Origin: Vanilla planifolia
Taxonomy: Eukaryota > Streptophyta > Magnoliopsida > Asparagales > Orchidaceae
NCBI GenBank assembly: GCA_023846275.1
Contig: CM043869.1
Span: 19,909,501 to 19,973,500, forward strand
Reading direction: 5' to 3'
Length of the DNA stretch: 64,000 nt
How positions within the stretch are numbered: the first letter of the stretch is position 1; every line of letters begins with the position of its first letter. Below are positions 1 to 12,660 of the stretch, in pieces. A program made the translations under genes and the position numbers. Below the pieces are notes generated by a model. The model made no database searches, had not been told where the DNA came from, and was given only the letters and a program-made list of their open reading frames with translations.

Positions 1-2298
1 ATGAACTGGCTCTCTATCCTCTCTCCAACCATTTTTAGATGCATTTTTTAGTCTTCATTTGCTAGGGAAATTATCTTTTCTTTTTATTATTTTTTTATAT
101 TGGAACATTGAAAACTCCATTTGGAAAAAATTTTATGCTAGCTATTTTGATATGCTTGGCTTTTAGAACCTTTTTTATGGTTCTCTTCAGAGTAAAAAAT
201 GGAATGAAATAATGATTAGTTTGTCATATTTTTAGGAGTTAGTCAGTGACTCAACTCAGAAGCTTTTTGATGATGTTTGAGAAATTGCTTTGCAATTTGG
301 TTTTTAAAAAGATCCATTTAAAAATCTTTTAGCGATTCTCAAAGACTTCATGCAGCTTTTCTCCTTCTTTTCTAGAACAATACTGGCAGTTCTTGCATCT
401 TTTTGTGCTTATTTGTGATCTAGTAATAGAAATGGCATATATTGTTGTTCCTTAAGGTGCCTTATCTATTTTTTTTACCCTTGAAATGATGAATTTTGGC
501 ATGTCTTTTCACGTAAAAGTTGATTTTCCTCAATCAAGGTCATCATTGCAGTTATTGTCCTATTCATGGTTGTTTTCAAAAAAAATAAATATGTTAAAAA
601 TGTAGTACCTTGTCAGGCAACCTTTGAAGAGAAGGTGTGTAATTGGTAAGGAAGCAGGTCAATATAAGTTTTTATTCAAAAAATATGTCATGTTATCATC
701 CCTAACTTGGTATTTTAATATAGTCTATTTTGGGGATGTGCCTTTGCAAGGAAACATTTACAACATGGTTGCATTAATCAAATTGTATTTTGACTTGAGC
801 TACATTTTCCTTGTTATCCCTTTAGCTACTAAGGGTGATTTCATAAATCATTAAGATACTTCACAATAATGACTAAGGGTTTCTTGTATAGTAAAGGAGA
901 TGTGAGTCCTCTTTTTACATCAATTCTTGCATGTTATGTGAATGGGAAAGGCTTCTCAAATTAGCTTGTAGTTCTGTCTCCAAATTATGGAATAAAGTTT
1001 TTTTTCTTTTTTCCTTTGGAAGATTGGAGACTTGTCAAATTGTTGTGATTAACATCAATATAATGTTAATGGTTACCTTTTGGTTTAATGTAAATGAAAA
1101 CAATATAAACCTTTTCGTCCAACAAATTTTATCTTATCACATGACAAGATTCAATGACAATTCTAGTCCAAATCTTTGCAATGATGGAACTTACCATAGC
1201 TAAATTAATCTACATGATCCATCCACAACCCATACTCGTTATTGAATTCAATCACTATATGAGGAAAATCATATGATTTTCCTTGAATAAATGAAGAGTA
1301 TTCATTCAAGAGAGGTGGGTGGGAGAGAGAGAGAGATAGAAAGAGAGAGTAGAATTAACATTGTTAGTTTAAAGTTATGCTTTCTTACTTCTATTGCTTG
1401 GTTTTAAAACATAGGCATATGAAAATCACTAATGATTCCATATAATAAAACCTACTTTATTTTGTATTACAACTCTTATTAGTTGTATAAGGAAAATTTT
1501 CAAATTAGAATGGAGCTAAATTTATTTAAAAATCTTATCATATCTTATAATTGATGGAATGCTTCTACTTGGTTTAAAAATAGTGTTACTCATTCTTATT
1601 TGGTCATTGCTCTTATGATTATATTGGAAAACATCTTATAAAATTACTTGAGTCTGCTTTTTTCTAGATTGGCACTTCGATTGCAAAAATACCTCAAGAC
1701 CTGGTCCTCAAATCTTTGCTCGATCTCCTAAAGGCTTTCTCTTAGAGGTTTTTTATGACCTCTATTTAAGTTTTGTAGTTTTTCTTCTCATGTCAAGTTG
1801 CTCAATTTCTTTGCTCTTCTTTTAAATCTCAAATCTTACAGTGTAATTCTTAAGGAAATCTTTCAGAACCATAGGTGAAACTTTGTGCTTAAAATTTCAT
1901 GTGTCTTAAACTTTCAAGCTTATCTCTCAAGTTGCTTTGTGTTTGAGTTCAATATTCAAGGTTTCTTTGTATCCCTTCCTCATGGGTTAAAACCTCTTAT
2001 GGCTTGTTGAACTTTTCTTCAAGGTCATTTATACATATGGCAAATGTTGTTGGGACATGTCAAGACTCTCATTTAATTTAGTTGTTATCTTCATGATTTG
2101 TCCTTTTTTCAAGGATTTAAGTCCCTTCAAATATTTTTTAAGTTGAGATGTATTTGTTGAGTCTTTTGGTTATTTTTAAATAGATAATATGAGATAATGA
2201 AACTCATATTTTTCTTGTTCCAAATTATTCTTAATTTGTCACCTATGGCATTTGTGCATTTTAGATAATGTAAAGTGGGTCTTCTGCCCCTCACCTAG
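1..2298. other. AT-rich stretch, no recognised gene
   Basis: Both strands hold only short open frames (76 and 90 codons at most, at 624-854 and 931-1203). They lack recognisable motifs or exon-like borders. A GA-rich simple repeat lies at about 1322-1349. I see no coding signal, RNA gene or element ends here. Confidence 0.6.
1322..1349. repeat. GA-rich simple repeat
   Basis: A purine run of GA dinucleotides with two short interruptions. It has no visible link to neighbouring features. Confidence 0.8.
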
Positions 2299-2407
2299 TG
2301 ATGCGGACATCAAAGCTTTTACCATTTCCCTTTCCTTTTCTATCTACACACACACTCCCGTATCTTTTCGTGTTGTCATACCCCCCCCCTTTTTTTGTCC
2401 TACATCA
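2299..2407 (+). repeat. 5' LTR of the TRIM-like element
   Basis: 109 bp, starting TGATGCGGACATC and ending GTCCTACATCA. It matches 3376-3492 nearly base for base. The C run near its 3' end is shorter than in the other LTR. Confidence 0.88.
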
Positions 2408-2409
2408 TT

Positions 2410-2420
2410 TGGTATCAGAG
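2410..2420 (+). other. Primer-binding site (tRNA-iMet type)
   Basis: TGGTATCAGAG follows the 5' LTR after a 2-base spacer. This is the usual plant sequence complementary to the 3' end of initiator tRNA-Met. Confidence 0.85.
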
Positions 2421-2471
2421 AATAGGTTTCGCGACGTTCTATCGTTGCGACGATCTAGTTTTTTTTATATC

Positions 2472-2666
2472 ATGGAAACCAAGATGAAAGACTTATTCAC
2501 CCAAATGCGACTATTGCAACAAACCTTACAAATCTTTGCCGAAACATCAAATAGTAGATTCAATCGCTTAGAACAACTGCGTAGAAAGTCTACAAATCCT
2601 ATTCCACTTTTTTCTTCTCCACTTACTCAAATACCTACAAACCAAGCTTTTGCTAAACTTCCTTAA
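2472..2666 (+). other. gag-like segment inside the TRIM element
   Basis: An open segment starting METKMKDLFTQM, with amphipathic heptad-like leucines and the RFNRLEQL motif. This resembles the N-terminal coiled-coil start of many plant Ty3-type gag proteins. An acidic stretch rich in Glu (about 2700-2906) lies downstream. No protease, reverse transcriptase or integrase is present. It is part of a non-autonomous element and is treated as a remnant, not a host gene. Confidence 0.5.
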
Positions 2667-2968
2667 ACTATTTGCGAGCCTATTAGCCAAATTCAAAATA
2701 AATCACTTTTTCAAAATTCTACATCTCCTATTCAAGTCGATCCATCAATTGTGCATCGAGAAAAAGAAGCTCTAGATCTTGAAGAGTATGTTGCCCCAGT
2801 TGAACTATGTCTCACTTATTATGAACAAGAAGAAATGCAAGCAGAGGAGCACATTATTTTAGACATCCTTAATGAAGAAGAAGAAATTACTGAGGAGGAG
2901 ATGGAATAGTTAATGCAAGCTTTTGAGTTTGTTTGCTTCCATCCTGAGCGTGAGTGCTCTGAGTGTCT

Positions 2969-3122
2969 TTGGCGTGCCGACTCGTCAAAGCTCTGATACT
3001 GGGAGGAGGGACGTGAGGTCCAAGTGGTGAGACGCCACTCCAGTTTTGGCGTGCTGATTCGCTGAAGCTCTGGTACTGGGAGGAGGGGTGCGAGGCCCAA
3101 GTGGTGAGATGCCACACCAGTA
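2969..3122 (+). repeat. Two-unit tandem repeat (~76 bp) inside the TRIM
   Basis: Two diverged units each carry GCGTGC..GA.TCG, AGCTCTG.TACTGGGAGGAGG, and CAAGTGGTGAGA.GCCAC. They are clearly GC-richer than everything nearby. They lie between the acidic segment and an internal LTR-like block. Origin unknown; captured host sequence is possible. Confidence 0.75.
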
Positions 3123-3183
3123 AGTTATCCCTGACACTGGTTCTACTATCCATCTTCCTACCCCTCTACCAAAATCCCAAAAT

Positions 3184-3273
3184 CTAAAGCTTTTTACCAT
3201 TTCCCTTTCCTTTACTATCTACACACACAATCCTGTACCTTTTCGTGTCACCATACCCCTTTTTGTCCTACAT
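3184..3273 (+). repeat. Third, diverged LTR-like block inside the TRIM
   Basis: From AAAGCTTTTTACC to GTCCTACATCA this block follows the LTR sequence (ACCATTTCCCTTTCCTTT, CTATCTACACACACA, CTTTTCGTGT). It is more diverged than the two terminal copies and lacks the first dozen LTR bases. It ends about 100 bp before the right LTR. It may record an older element joined to the present one. Confidence 0.75.
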
Positions 3274-3375
3274 CAATCGAAAGAAGTGACGAAGAAGATA
3301 CAAAATTTCATATTCCCGCAGCTGAGAAAGAATCCTTCAACTCAACGGAGTTGAGTTTTTCCCGCATCGGGAGAA

Positions 3376-3492
3376 TGATGCGGACATCAAAGCTTTTACC
3401 ATTTCCCTTTCCTTTTCTATCTACACACACACTCCCGTATCTTTTCGTGTTGTCATACCCCCCCCCCCCCCCCCGTTTTTTGTCCTACATCA
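3376..3492 (+). repeat. 3' LTR of the TRIM-like element
   Basis: 117 bp, the partner of the left LTR with a longer C run. It is preceded by a short polypurine tract and followed directly by the target duplication CCTAG. A short perfect inverted repeat (AACTCAAC/GTTGAGTT) lies just upstream at 3339-3357. Confidence 0.88.
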
Positions 3493-3497
3493 CCTAG

Positions 3498-6400
3498 GGG
3501 TGGTTCAGTAATTCTAAAAATCATATAGTTTGATAATAGAATTTTTTTCCCATAATAAGGTCAAACATAGGATATAATGCCTCATGAAATTACTTATCAA
3601 TTATGGAATGCTCAAATAATTTTAAGTTCTCTAGATTTATCAGTATTGATTTGTTTTATGGAAATAAGTTTGCCCAATAAATTTCATCATTGATTTTCTT
3701 TAGGAGCCGAAAAAATGTATATCAAATTTGTTTAACTTTCGTAGCCCCTTATTTATTCATTTATTATATAAAACCATTGTAGATCTCCTAAAATTCTCTT
3801 ATTGATAATGGATATCATGTCTCTTTTTGTACTATTGCAAGAGCTTCAACCACATCTTGATAGAAAATTGAATTTTTTAAATACACTTGATAATCTTTTA
3901 TAACTTTTATTTTATATTTATTAGATGGTTTTATTGAGAAATTTAAGTTGAGTGGTTCTATGGTAGATATACTAGACAAACCTTAAATGGCCTCCAAATA
4001 ATTGATTTGTGGATGTGTTGATTTTGTGCATATCATGTCTATTTTTGTACCTATGTTGGAAGAGCTTCAACTACTCCTTGAATTGGATTGAACTATTCAA
4101 CTATTCTTGATAATCTATTATACCTTCTATTATATTAATACTTTGACTTTATTGGTTTTTCTTATTTCAAAATCCAAGTTTAATGGGCTTTATGGCAGAT
4201 ATGATAAACACACCACTTTGAATGAGCTCTAAATAATTTGACATGGATGGTTTGATTTAATGAAAATTTGGCATATAATAGATTATGATCTTATGTCTTT
4301 GAGTGGCAAGAGTTATATCCTTTCATTGGATTCATATTTACTATGTTAATGGCCTTTGTCTAGTTATCAGTTTACTTATAAAATGAGCATTCAAAGTCCA
4401 CAAAGTGTGTGTTAGTAACTCTTGATGTATCCATACCTTTGTTAAGAAAAATGTGTTACTTTTAGCCCTTGATATCCTATTTGTGCACTATCATCTTAGA
4501 TAGGTTTTCTTAATCACAACAAGAAATTGTGAAATCATCTTATCATCGATAAGCCTCCAAGAAAATCCACCAAGATGGTCTTCTAGGGTTGATTAAGTAT
4601 CAATAGTGGTATGTATAGACCTTACTTAAGATCAGTTGGTTTTGTAATGCTTTAGAATGTACTCTCTTGAAAGAACTTCTCTATGCCTAATTTCACACTT
4701 GGCTAATATATTATCTTCGTAGGTTCAAAATAATCTTGTTAAAAATATTTTTGTCCAATGTATTTGTATGAAATACTATGATTGAATTTGTTTTTTTGTA
4801 TGTTATATGGGATTAAATGTTTAGTTTTAAGAAGGCATTTTTGTTGGTTACAAGTGCGTGACATTTTTATGTCAATAATGAATGTCTTAGATTTTAAAAA
4901 TGTAGATTTGAAAAGGTCTCAATAAGGAAAAACCATGGCTATTGTTTTATTGGAATTGGAGGTTTTGGGTTTAAGGACTAAACTCAATATATGAACTTTA
5001 TATTAACATAACAATGTATTGCTAATTGAAAATTAGTTTCTTCTAAGTTATATGCTAAGAGACATATTCTCCTCTACTTGATGTTGTTTTGCATTCTTAT
5101 TGAAAAGGTGGGGAGTTGTGGTACAATTAGGTGTTAAAGAAAAACTAAAGTAATAACTTAAAGTGAAATAATGAGGGAGAGATTGACATGACATTAAGGA
5201 AAGGTTGAGATTGTGATGAGAATTTAGAAAAGAGAGCCTATGAGGAGTTTCAAGTAAGAGCTTGCTAAGATGAAGAAAGCTTTTGGGTGTGCGTGTAGTT
5301 CAAAATCCTTTCCGATATTTTTGATTTGGGACTCTTGCTTTCTGTGCAACTCCATCTAGCAATCTTTTAGGACTTATTCATTGCTTTGTGTTTCCAACTC
5401 TTAGGAAAAATTTGATGATCACTTTCTACTTTCTTCTATCCTAAGTATTACATTGGCATTCATTTTTCATCATAAGTTTGCAAATCGACCTTGGTCACAA
5501 CTTTTAAGAGTATTTGTTGTTCTTTAAAATTTGAGGCATTGATTAACATAAACCAACTTCATTGAAATTCTTCATCAGGCTAAGATAACCTTAACCTTCC
5601 CCACTTTGAATTGGTTGCATTCAACTTTGGTGGTGATGTATTTTTTGGGTTCTATATTATGGTGCTTTTATCATGATAAGTTATTGCTTTGCAACAATCT
5701 ATGCAAAGCCTTGAACAGTTTTAATCAACTATGTTACCTAATATTCCAAATATTGGTTGGAATCTCCAACGTGTATAGCTAATTATTGTATAGCTATTAT
5801 TTTGTTTCCTTTCATGAACTTTTTTCTTGGTCGTATATGTCCAAGATGATTCTTCAATACCAAATGATTCATCCATAGCTTGTACCATTGTCAAGTGTAG
5901 TTGAAAAATAAACAAAATGAATAGAGTGCCTTAACCAATATTGCACCACCTTAAATTTGCTTAACTAGATTTTTTTAAATACCAAAATGCCTTTTGTTCA
6001 AAGCAAGCCAAAAAGAGCTCAACCAAGAAAGTAGATAGAATTTTAAGGTTCATTTCCCATATGATAGACTATTAGTCAACCCAAAAAAACAACTACAATA
6101 TAATTTAGTACGATTTGTGTATGTGTCTTTTTCCTTGCCATCGGCAAAAGCTTAAGTTGGGAAAATAATTGCATATACTTGAAGCCAACTCTCCCTACCT
6201 TGACATTCCTAATTAACTACTTTCAAATTAGTCTCTTTCATATTTTTTTAGCTTAAGCTCTATTAATATGTTTGATGGAAATGACTTTATTTTAAGAAGC
6301 TTGTCTTTTGTATGTTCAAATGATTTGCATCAAATTTGATGCCGCTTGATTGCCTAAGGCATGCTCTACTAATGAGCCCCACTTCTTCTATGTCATATAC

Positions 6401-7149
6401 ATGTTTATTATAACTTATTGTTCTTATGATATTTAATTCTTGCATCTCATTGTGATTCATATCTTACTTTTTTGATGTGCAAATTATCATCACATCTATG
6501 TCCACTTGTTACTCTCTTCATATGTGCTATATGAGAAACTTTACATGTTGATCATTACAAATGTTAAAGAAAAACTCTTACATGTTAATCATTATATTTG
6601 CATTATCCTTGAACAAAAAAAATTGATTTATATCAATTTGAATACCTGCTCAATTCTCCCCTTGTGAGATAATAATGTTGTTCCCATAAGCTACTTAATT
6701 TCATATTCTATTATGTTATGCTTTTAGAGCCTTAAGACCACTCCCATGGAGTGTGTGGCACAATTAAGTCCCACATTAGGCCATGAGTGTGCCAATAGAT
6801 TTATGATAAAAAAAATTGAGGAATTCAAGTTTGAGAAGGTATAATATGATGGTCTTGATTTTTATTTATCTAGTGAAAATACACCACAATTCCTCATCTC
6901 AAAAAATCACTCAAATGTAGAATCTATTTGGTAACCAACTATGTCAACATCAGAAACAAATTCATAAGCTCAAGTGTTGCTTTGAAAATAGGTAGAAGAT
7001 TTCTACAATAAGCTAAATCAAGTCTTTCCCTTTTTAGTCTTTTTAGGATGATGTTTCCATTTTATTTTTCATCCAAGTAGATGTTGTAGGAACAAGGCCT
7101 TTAGGCTGATATGGAGAAGTGTCATGCTTATAATCTTCTTCTCTTGTTA
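3498..7149. other. AT-rich stretch, no recognised gene
   Basis: No frame has exon-like borders or a known motif. The only structure I see is a diverged tandem repeat near its start (3800-4260). Confidence 0.55.
3800..4260. repeat. Diverged tandem repeat, period ~218 bp
   Basis: ATCATGTCT.TTTTTGTAC.. starts at 3814 and again at 4032. Both are followed in the same order by AGAGCTTCAAC, CTTGATAATCT, TTATAC/ACTTTTATT, a TTTTATTGG/AG block, AT.GTAGATAT/GCAGATAT and CTCCAAATAATT/CTCTAAATAATT. A weaker third start may lie near 4290. The units do not code for anything recognisable. Confidence 0.7.
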
Positions 7150-8436
7150 GAGAGAAAGAATAACTAAGAAAAAAACTTGACAAGACAAAATGAAAATTCC
7201 AGGATACAAAAGCAAACTAAACAATACAATTAAGGACAAGGTAAAGCTTCAGGTAATTATTATTGTCACAGATGTGTTCCTTCGAGTTTTTTTATTTTGT
7301 TTCATTAAAGGTGAACATTTCCTTTTTTTAGACTGAGAAAGCTCAGATTGACCGACAAGTTAAGAGTTTGCAAGGTGAATGAGCTTTACAAGAATGCAAT
7401 ATGTTGAAGCCTAAGTCAAATGCTATATCCCATAAAAATTTGCAAGTAAATATTAGAGATGGAAGTTTGCTTGTGTTTTATTTATACTAGGTCCTAAGTG
7501 ATTGCTAGTTAATTTATCAGCTAGTTAGTAACTAGCAACAATGCAAGATGTAATATAGTAAACATATGAGATGAAACTAGAAGAACAAAGGTTTGTTTCT
7601 TAATGTTTTAGTATGCTTAACCAAATCATGAACTTTATTGAGCTTGGCTTAAGCATATGAAGAAGGTTTTTGAACTCCAAAACATATTTTCTCCATGATA
7701 TTTGTCTTTTTAATTTATACTTGTGGTTAATTTTAAATTCCTTATATTAAGTGAATAGATTTGATTTGGTTTGGTACATTATGTTCGTTCCATGTATTGT
7801 TTTAGAATGAGTATCAAAAGCTTGTATTCAATGTGTTTGAAGTGAAGGCTGATATTGCTTCGATGAAAGAGGCTTTGGAAATTGCAATTGGTGAAAAGGA
7901 AGAAGCAGTTGTTAAAAATGAAATTCTAGAAACTGAATTGGATGTTATATCTAGCAAATTGAATACTGCATTAGTTCATGTAAAACTACTGGAGGAGCTT
8001 GTTAGAGTGGTGTAAATCCCTGATATTACATAACAATTAATTTTTGAACTATTGTTAATTTTTTTATCAATGCTTCTTAGCTTCTCTGCCATTGTACTTC
8101 AACCATCTATTGGTTTTGATTTCCTATTCTAAAACTCGAAGTTGTTTTATCTTGCAGGAACAAAGTCTATCCAATTCAAAAGTTGCTTCTAGAAGTTCAG
8201 AAGATTCCCTCAGCTATCTATCAAGACAGAAGAAGCACTTGGCATTGAAACTATTCTTTCTTTCACTACATTTTTTTAATTCATATGCTTATTCATTGAT
8301 TAGATCAGCAACTTAAAGAAGCTCTTTTAGTACTTGAGGTTGTAAAATTTTCACAGATTCTAAAGAGAAAAATTTAACTAAGAAACTAAAGATTTCAAAT
8401 GATTTAAATGTTCATCTTACAAAGAATCTGTCCAAG
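7150..8436 (+). pseudogene. Coiled-coil exons, possibly an upstream KIN-7 copy
   Basis: A chain of exon-like pieces, each between a pyrimidine-AG and a GT. About 7150-7254 ends KDKVKLQ before GTAATT. 7332-7445 begins TEKAQIDRQVKSLQGE. 7806-8009 encodes NEYQKLVFN then VKADIASMKEALEIA with ETELDVISSKLN. 8158-about 8250 encodes EQSLSNSKVASRSSEDS. 8304-8338 encodes QQLKEALLVLE. 8357-8436 encodes SKEKNLTKKLK. The charge pattern and heptads are those of a long coiled coil. An in-frame TGA at 7380-7382 shows decay. The link to kinesin is inference from style and from the two kinesin copies downstream on the same strand. Another coiled-coil protein is possible. Confidence 0.55.
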
Positions 8437-11400
8437 GTATTTGTGAATCAATGTGCTACTGTGATTCATACTTTTGCAATGTGAATGTAACATCCAAAAT
8501 CTATTAAAGTTAACTCGTGATATGCAGCCTAGAAATTTGGTATCAAATTTTGTAGGATTTTCAACAGGCTTAAAAGAAATGTAGTGCACTGATTTTACTA
8601 AATGTATGTAGACTATATTAACTGTAGTGAAAGCATCTTGTTTTTGCAAGTGAGTTTTTTTATTAAAATTATCTATTAATTTTTAAATTTTTTATCAAAT
8701 TGGTTAGGATTGATTTTAATCACTGCCTTGATTTTTATTGTCATAATTTTGTATTAGGATATGATGATCCCCTCAAAAGTATATAATTCTTTAAGGTTAA
8801 ATTTTGGCATTATTCCTACGCAATTTGAGTATGCTATGCGTTGAATAAGTGTACTATTAATACTAGAATGTTGTCAAGAGCATGTGCATGAGCATGTTTA
8901 GTGGAAGTACATGTGGGATGGTTCTTGTTATTTGGAGGAGAATAGAGAGGTAGAAAACAAGGGAGGAAGAAAGAAAGAAATTGATAAGCATGAGAACAAA
9001 ACTTGTTCATTCAAAAGCCTATGAATGAGGAAAAACTAGTTTCTCTAAAAAGTCATTCCAATGGTGGAAACTCAGCTTAATGTAGTACAAGTTAGAGCAT
9101 GTGATCTTGATTTATCTAGTGCATACGGCCAGAAAAAGAAAAAGGAGAATTAATGCAATTTTGGTGCAAGTCATGTGAGAATGTTCAAAACCAAGTAATG
9201 TTTCTGAGGTAAGGATCTTAATGGAGGCATGCTACTAGCTTCATAATTCATTAAAAACTTCATTGAGATTGTCATACTATTGCATGTACTAACAAAAGTG
9301 AAATTGAAGTTTAAGAGAAAAATCATACACTCCCCTTTTTAAAGAATAAATTATGGGCACACGTATGATTTTTCCTAGTTTATGACTTTCTTTTAAGATT
9401 GCATTCAATGTGTCAAGCCATGCAATCAGCATCGTTTTTATGGTTTGAGGACATCTTCTAGCATATTATTTCATGCTACTATTAGAAGCTCAAGGAAACT
9501 CATGGTGATACAACAAGGTGATTTTAGCATAACATCAAGCCATGAAACATTGGTCGTTGTCTTTGTTGGGAATGAAACATTGTGCACTTTGATAGACAAC
9601 CACTCCAATACTTGTAGAACCTTGCAAGTTTCAACAGGCATGACACATTAAGCACATGACCTATTTGTAACAATTCAACATTGTCATCACATATAGGCGA
9701 GGAGCTCAAAATAAGTTGTTTGGCTTTCTTTCAAAACATGCAGTAAGCAACTTTATTTTAAGTTTTGTGAAGTGGGTCTAACTAAAGATGTACGAGGAGA
9801 ATGTGTTGAGAGATATCAAGGATATTGACTTTAATAAGGATTGATCAAATGTGAAAACAATGAAAGCTATCTAATTTTCACTTAGGTGAAGGCATTCTTT
9901 ATTAAGGGATACAACTTTGCATGCCTTCTAATGGGGATTAATTGAGATTGGTTCAAGAGACTCATACTTCAATAGTGGTTGGTTGCTTTTGAATGAAAAA
10001 AAATACTATCCTGATCCAACAAATTGAACTTGTATTGTTCTTGTAAAAAATCAGAATTTTAAAAATTTGTGCAATGATATGTTGTTTATAGTATCATAAA
10101 AAGGACCATTTGACAACCCTTATGAGGGTACAATTTATAATATTTCAGAGTATAAGATGAAAATCTCTTCTATGTCTACTTTTCTTTCAACAAGTTAGGC
10201 CATGTTTCTACTGGTTGAAGGCTATTCAATAAATAATTTAGGATTTAGTCCCTAAAGCCCATTCAATTTAGAGTTCCAAATTAACACAATTAAAAGTATC
10301 GAGGGATTAGCTCAACATAGTGCACAATAGTTTCAATAAGATTTGAAGGATACACTTAAAGGTTGATGGAAAAGCCACAAAACGATAATAGGAAAAGGTA
10401 TAATAAGTAGTGAGTGGAATATGGTTTCAAGGTTATGGACATTGTATGGCTCCATATCGATAAGAACTTTTAAAGGCTGTGGGAAGAAACCTAAAAGGAA
10501 ATGTGGAACAACCCATTTTGCCTTTAAGAATGTTAAAGGCAATGTTTGCTTGCATATTCTTTATCCATATATGAAGATGGATTTAGAATTTTGTTTTGGG
10601 AGATCAAATAGTTGTGGTCAAACCTTCCAACATTACATTTAAATGCAATCTAGTGGTGCAACCTCTTAACATGGTGTTGGGGTGTAGTGCAATCCTATTT
10701 TACAAATTTCATTTAATGACCAGAACTAGTTGTCGAGACTCATGAATTATGAAAGAACACGTCTAGTTGAAGAGCTCGAAGGATGTCATAGATGTGGCCT
10801 AAGAAAATGTTCTAGTGTGGGACGAAGGAGCTAAAAGAAGCAATTGTTACGATATTATATGGAGTGTAGAACCATATTTTTCTCATTTATTCATTATTGA
10901 GAACGCAAAATAATTTATTGTGGATTATTCTTTCTAACCCTAATTTAAAAAGAAAGGTTTCTAAAAATTAACTTCAAAAAGTATAATTTGGTACTATCTT
11001 ATCTAATTTTTCTCTACAATCATAAATTTTAGTGTCAAATTAAATAAAGAATTATAGCTTTTATTATAACTAAAAATACTAATTAAGTTTAGAATAATGT
11101 AGATTTATATGCACCTTATGGGATAAAACTAGTTTTGGTTAGTATGGAATAAGCCAATAGAAAAATATCTCAACATGATACGTTTGCTGTAATATTATGT
11201 TAACAAATTGACACCTCTTATAACACTATGTAGTTGAAGGAAAAGCCAAGCTAAAGCTAAAGAGCCTATAGCATCCTTGATAGAAAAATATAAGTGATCA
11301 TTAGATGATATTTTAGATATTGAATTATTAGATAAGGAGTTACTACGAGTATATATCTAGGTAGATAAGTGTATGAATATTCTTACATTTGGAGGATAAA

Positions 11401-12139
11401 AAATATATCAAAGCTTTATATATAGAAGCATAGTTTTGTAATGTAAATATGTCTTTTAAAGCCAAAATTTTGTTTGACTAATATAAGAGAGCCAAAAAGG
11501 GACACTATATTGATAAAATATGATTGTCTCCTTGTATTATGGTGCTGGAATTATACTTTTTATAATACAATGTGATATGAGTTGAATCAAGAAAAACTTG
11601 GTGGGCCTATTACACCATGGGTTAAAGAAAATAATGAATGACTATTAAGTGATGTCTAAAAGTGGTATCTCTAAGCAAACATGATCTTAGCTTCTTTTAG
11701 GTGCAAGGAAACAATAGGTTTTATTCTCACATAAAAAATGAAGAGACAACTTCTAAATAACATATGTAATACCAAGGTAACAATGCCGTGAGTGCAACTA
11801 TTTAACATTGTTAGTTATGTTCTAAGGGTTATTGAAGTCAAAAAGGTGTAGCATTACCCTTCCTTTGCTAAAGGGGTGTTTTAAGAATAAAGTATCACCA
11901 ACACTTGAAGCCTATGAAGCCTCCATTGTGTGGTTCGTACCACAATTTTACTTTTGAGTAAAACACCAAAAAAATCCATAAAACTATTTTGTTTTTCTCC
12001 TTGATTAGCTAATACAAATCTTGTATGAACAAGTTAGAGTATAGATGGATTACATACTTCACTTATAAGTCATTTTAAATTAAGCAAAGAGTGATCACCA
12101 AATTTTCATTAGTGGAAATACTTGTCCAAGATATCGTAC
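8437..12139. other. No recognised gene; probably decayed retroelement
   Basis: No convincing exon or motif. The right part leads into a Ty1/copia pol tail and may be its worn upstream portion, but I could not identify gag, integrase or LTRs here. Confidence 0.45.
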
Positions 12140-12660
12140 TTACTTATGATAGGAATCTTATGCGTATCATTTTACGTATAAGGCTTGACCCTAAATATAT
12201 AGTTTGTTTTGTTACCCATATCGAAAACATTGGCAAAGGATTGAATAGGTTTTTATGTATATGAAGGAATGTCATAGTACTCTATATTATATAAATTGTT
12301 GCTTAAAATGTGATATTGATATTTAGAAGAGTACCTTAGGATACATATACTAGTTGTATAGCAGTACTTAGCCAAATGCCTCAACATTACAATATGTGGT
12401 CTCTCCATAGCCAAATTTGAAACGTCATCTTCTAAAAGGAATCTAAAGAGACTGCATGATTTAAAAATTCTTCTAGGAGAAAAGCAAAAGTTTGAATTTT
12501 ATGATATTAATTGATTATGGAAATGCAATTTGTCTTGTGAAGAACTTTGCTCATACAACTAAAGTTTCTTGACATCAGGCTATTGATTGATAGGGTATTA
12601 GCAAATTTATTAGTATAGATAATTAAATAGACATGCTAACAAAGTTAGCACTATTAACAA
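12140..12660 (+). mobile_element. Ty1/copia pol tail (fossil)
   Basis: Short translated pieces recall, in the right order, the end of copia reverse transcriptase (an RPDI-like region, then a YLKG-like region), the D..KSTSGY motif region of RNase H (seen as KSTLGYI), and the terminal DMLTK near 12630. The copy is heavily worn with many breaks, and no LTRs were found around it. Old insertion. Confidence 0.6.

Larger units (their letters stand above)
2299..3492 (+). mobile_element. TRIM-like small LTR retrotransposon
   Basis: Seen: two terminal direct repeats (2299-2407 and 3376-3492) that begin TGATGCGG and end CTACATCA, so they have the TG...CA ends of LTRs. The 5-bp sequence CCTAG flanks the element on both sides (2294-2298 and 3493-3497). 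Two bases inside the left LTR is TGGTATCAGAG, the classic plant primer-binding site for initiator tRNA-Met. A purine run (GGGAGAA) abuts the right LTR. At about 1.2 kb the element has no room for pol, so it is non-autonomous. The interior holds a short gag-like segment, an acidic stretch and a GC-richer two-unit repeat. The LTRs look almost identical apart from the length of a C run, so the insertion looks young. The gag-like start and the GTTGAGTTTTTCCCGCA-type tail suggest a Ty3-type parent (inference). Confidence 0.88.

Noticed and set aside
9445-10642. Short frames between 9445 and 10642 as genes or copia domains
   Set aside because: None shows a recognisable motif or exon border; they could be the worn upstream part of the copia fossil, but this cannot be supported.
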